Shown here piece after piece: positions 19,758 through 20,729 of a stretch of DNA of 20,729 bases. How positions within the stretch are numbered: position 1 is the first letter of the stretch; each line of letters starts with the position of its first letter. The notes beneath the pieces were generated by a model. It saw nothing but the letters and a program-made list of their open reading frames with translations. It had not been told where the DNA came from and did not search any database. The stretch is from Saccoglossus kowalevskii (taxonomy: Eukaryota; Hemichordata; Enteropneusta; Harrimaniidae). The stretch spans positions 256,706 to 277,434 of the forward strand of contig NW_003142801.1 in NCBI RefSeq assembly GCF_000003605.2, given 5' to 3'. Made by a program: the position numbers and the translations under genes.

Positions 19758-20400
19758 ATTTAATACAATGATAAATGCATAGAAACAGCCACAATAAAAA
19801 AAGACAAAGTACAGTATACCTGATTATATACAATCATATGCAAATAATATACAATACAGAGCACAACTGCTACATGTACAATAGTAACGTTGTGACCATT
19901 ACAAACTATACAAATTGATTAAGGTCATAGACTCACCAGAATCCCATCATCAAAAAGAAATCATGTTTAATCCATGAGTGAATGAACATGAAATACAAAT
20001 ATGAACGAGATATAATAATAAAATTTATGACATTAGCTAATGCTCTCAAATCTGTGATAAATTGTGGGAATACAAATGCACTCACAACACAGTGTTCAAC
20101 TTCTTTAGCTATATCCTCAGTAAATACAAGAATGATTGATCTTTATTCAAGTTTAGGGGCATGATAAATACCAGGATGTTGTCACTGGTTATTACTGGTT
20201 GTTACATCGGACTCCTACGAGCGGTTGAACATTAAAAAGGATTTGCCCCCCTACCATAGGTGTCACAGACTAAATGGGAAAGTTAAAGCAGAGGGGTTGT
20301 CACCTGAAAACATGCACGCTAAAAACACAGAGGCTCATGGGACATTTGTAAACAACAACATGCTATAACCATCTGCAAAATGCACTGGCTGAATTTCATT
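19758..20400. other. AT-rich DNA with ambiguous open frames near 20.0-20.16 kb
   Basis: At about 19982-20164 both strands are open. Plus reads TLANALKSVINCGNTNALTT and onward to a stop; minus reads FTEDIAKEVEHCVVSAFVF then PQFITDLRALANVIN. Neither has clear splice sites or a family I recognise, so no gene is called. Confidence 0.4.
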
Positions 20401-20590
20401 TACTCACAGCAGGGTTCTCCCCAGGGCTTTTTAGCGCCGAGGTCCGCGGCGCTATACCTGTGAATCTCGGCGCTTCACTTGGGACCTCGGCGCTATGTGT
20501 TCCCACCTCGGCGCTTGATTTCATATTCGACATGCCAATATCAGATGTGAAAAATCTTTGTTCGCCACGTCGGTCGGCCCCGACCGTCAC
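20401..20590 (-). repeat. GC-rich interspersed-repeat-like block with repeated CTCGGCGCT
   Basis: GC content jumps here. CTCGGCGCT occurs at 20466, 20486 and 20507, its reverse form AGCGCCGAGG is at 20433, and a variant GCGGCGCT ends at 20453. GCAGGGTTCTCCCCAGGG at 20409 onward reads PGENPA on the minus strand, an ending I associate with dispersed repeats in animal genomes. The minus frame 20590-20396 is open (includes SSAEVGTHSAEVPSEAPRF) but looks repeat-derived. A short palindrome CGGTCGG/CCGACCG lies at 20571-20586. Confidence 0.4.
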
Positions 20591-20729
20591 TCAAAATTAG
20601 TGACCACCACGGAAATGCGAGGACTATTGTCTGATTGTTAGTATAATTACGTACCGACCGACACGCATCCTGTCAGTCGTGGATTATAATTTATAAACAA
20701 TAGACCTAGTCGCACGATACGTGATGAAC

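Noticed and set aside
19982-20164. Plus-frame TLANALKSVIN, resembling the start of ribosomal protein S15a (LADALKS)
   Set aside because: Similarity stops after ALKS, and the following residues do not match the family. The opposite strand is equally open.

Overview
The window is animal nuclear DNA, AT-rich and gene-poor. It has multi-exon genes with 120-1,430 bp introns, satellites, retroposon relics and hairpin elements, and no bacterial operon signs. I read it as a marine invertebrate, possibly a lophotrochozoan; that placement is inference from the repeat style, not proof.

Left part (1-6000): a 21-bp minisatellite cut by the window edge (1-305), eight copies of a 59-bp satellite (607-1072), quiet AT-rich DNA, an 88-bp foldback (3737-3824), a weak minus-strand exon candidate (4003-4075), and a minus-strand reading frame of 127 codons broken by one in-frame stop (4923-5303) with a poly(A) signal behind it.

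Main gene (about 6012-10690, + strand): a complete A/B-type mitotic cyclin, closest overall to cyclin B, with 8 coding exons and 402 residues. It has a TATA box, three CCAAT boxes, probably a leader intron, a destruction box, two cyclin folds, and a 3' UTR with two Pumilio-type sites, a cytoplasmic polyadenylation element and AATAAA. Three of its seven introns start with GC instead of GT. In each case the reading frame across the exons requires it.

Centre (11.9-14.7 kb): a small cysteine-rich exon candidate (+), then two decayed non-LTR retrotransposons, both on the minus strand. In the first, a 21-bp unit inside the reverse transcriptase frame has expanded about tenfold. In the second, a 165-bp foldback sits exactly where about 80 reverse transcriptase codons are missing.

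Right part (14.7-20.7 kb): mostly AT-rich DNA with a possible small + exon (15201-15321), a perfect 13-bp-arm hairpin (17099-17131), the last three exons of an unrecognised minus-strand gene (17699-18619), seven copies of a 26-bp satellite (19573-19757) and a GC-rich interspersed-repeat-like block at 20.4-20.6 kb.

The cyclin gene and the 17.7-18.6 kb gene look intact. The other coding traces are relics or candidates. I see no tRNA, rRNA or CRISPR. No clearly new multi-gene system is visible; the strongest unusual signals are the GC-AG introns and the satellite born inside a reverse transcriptase frame.
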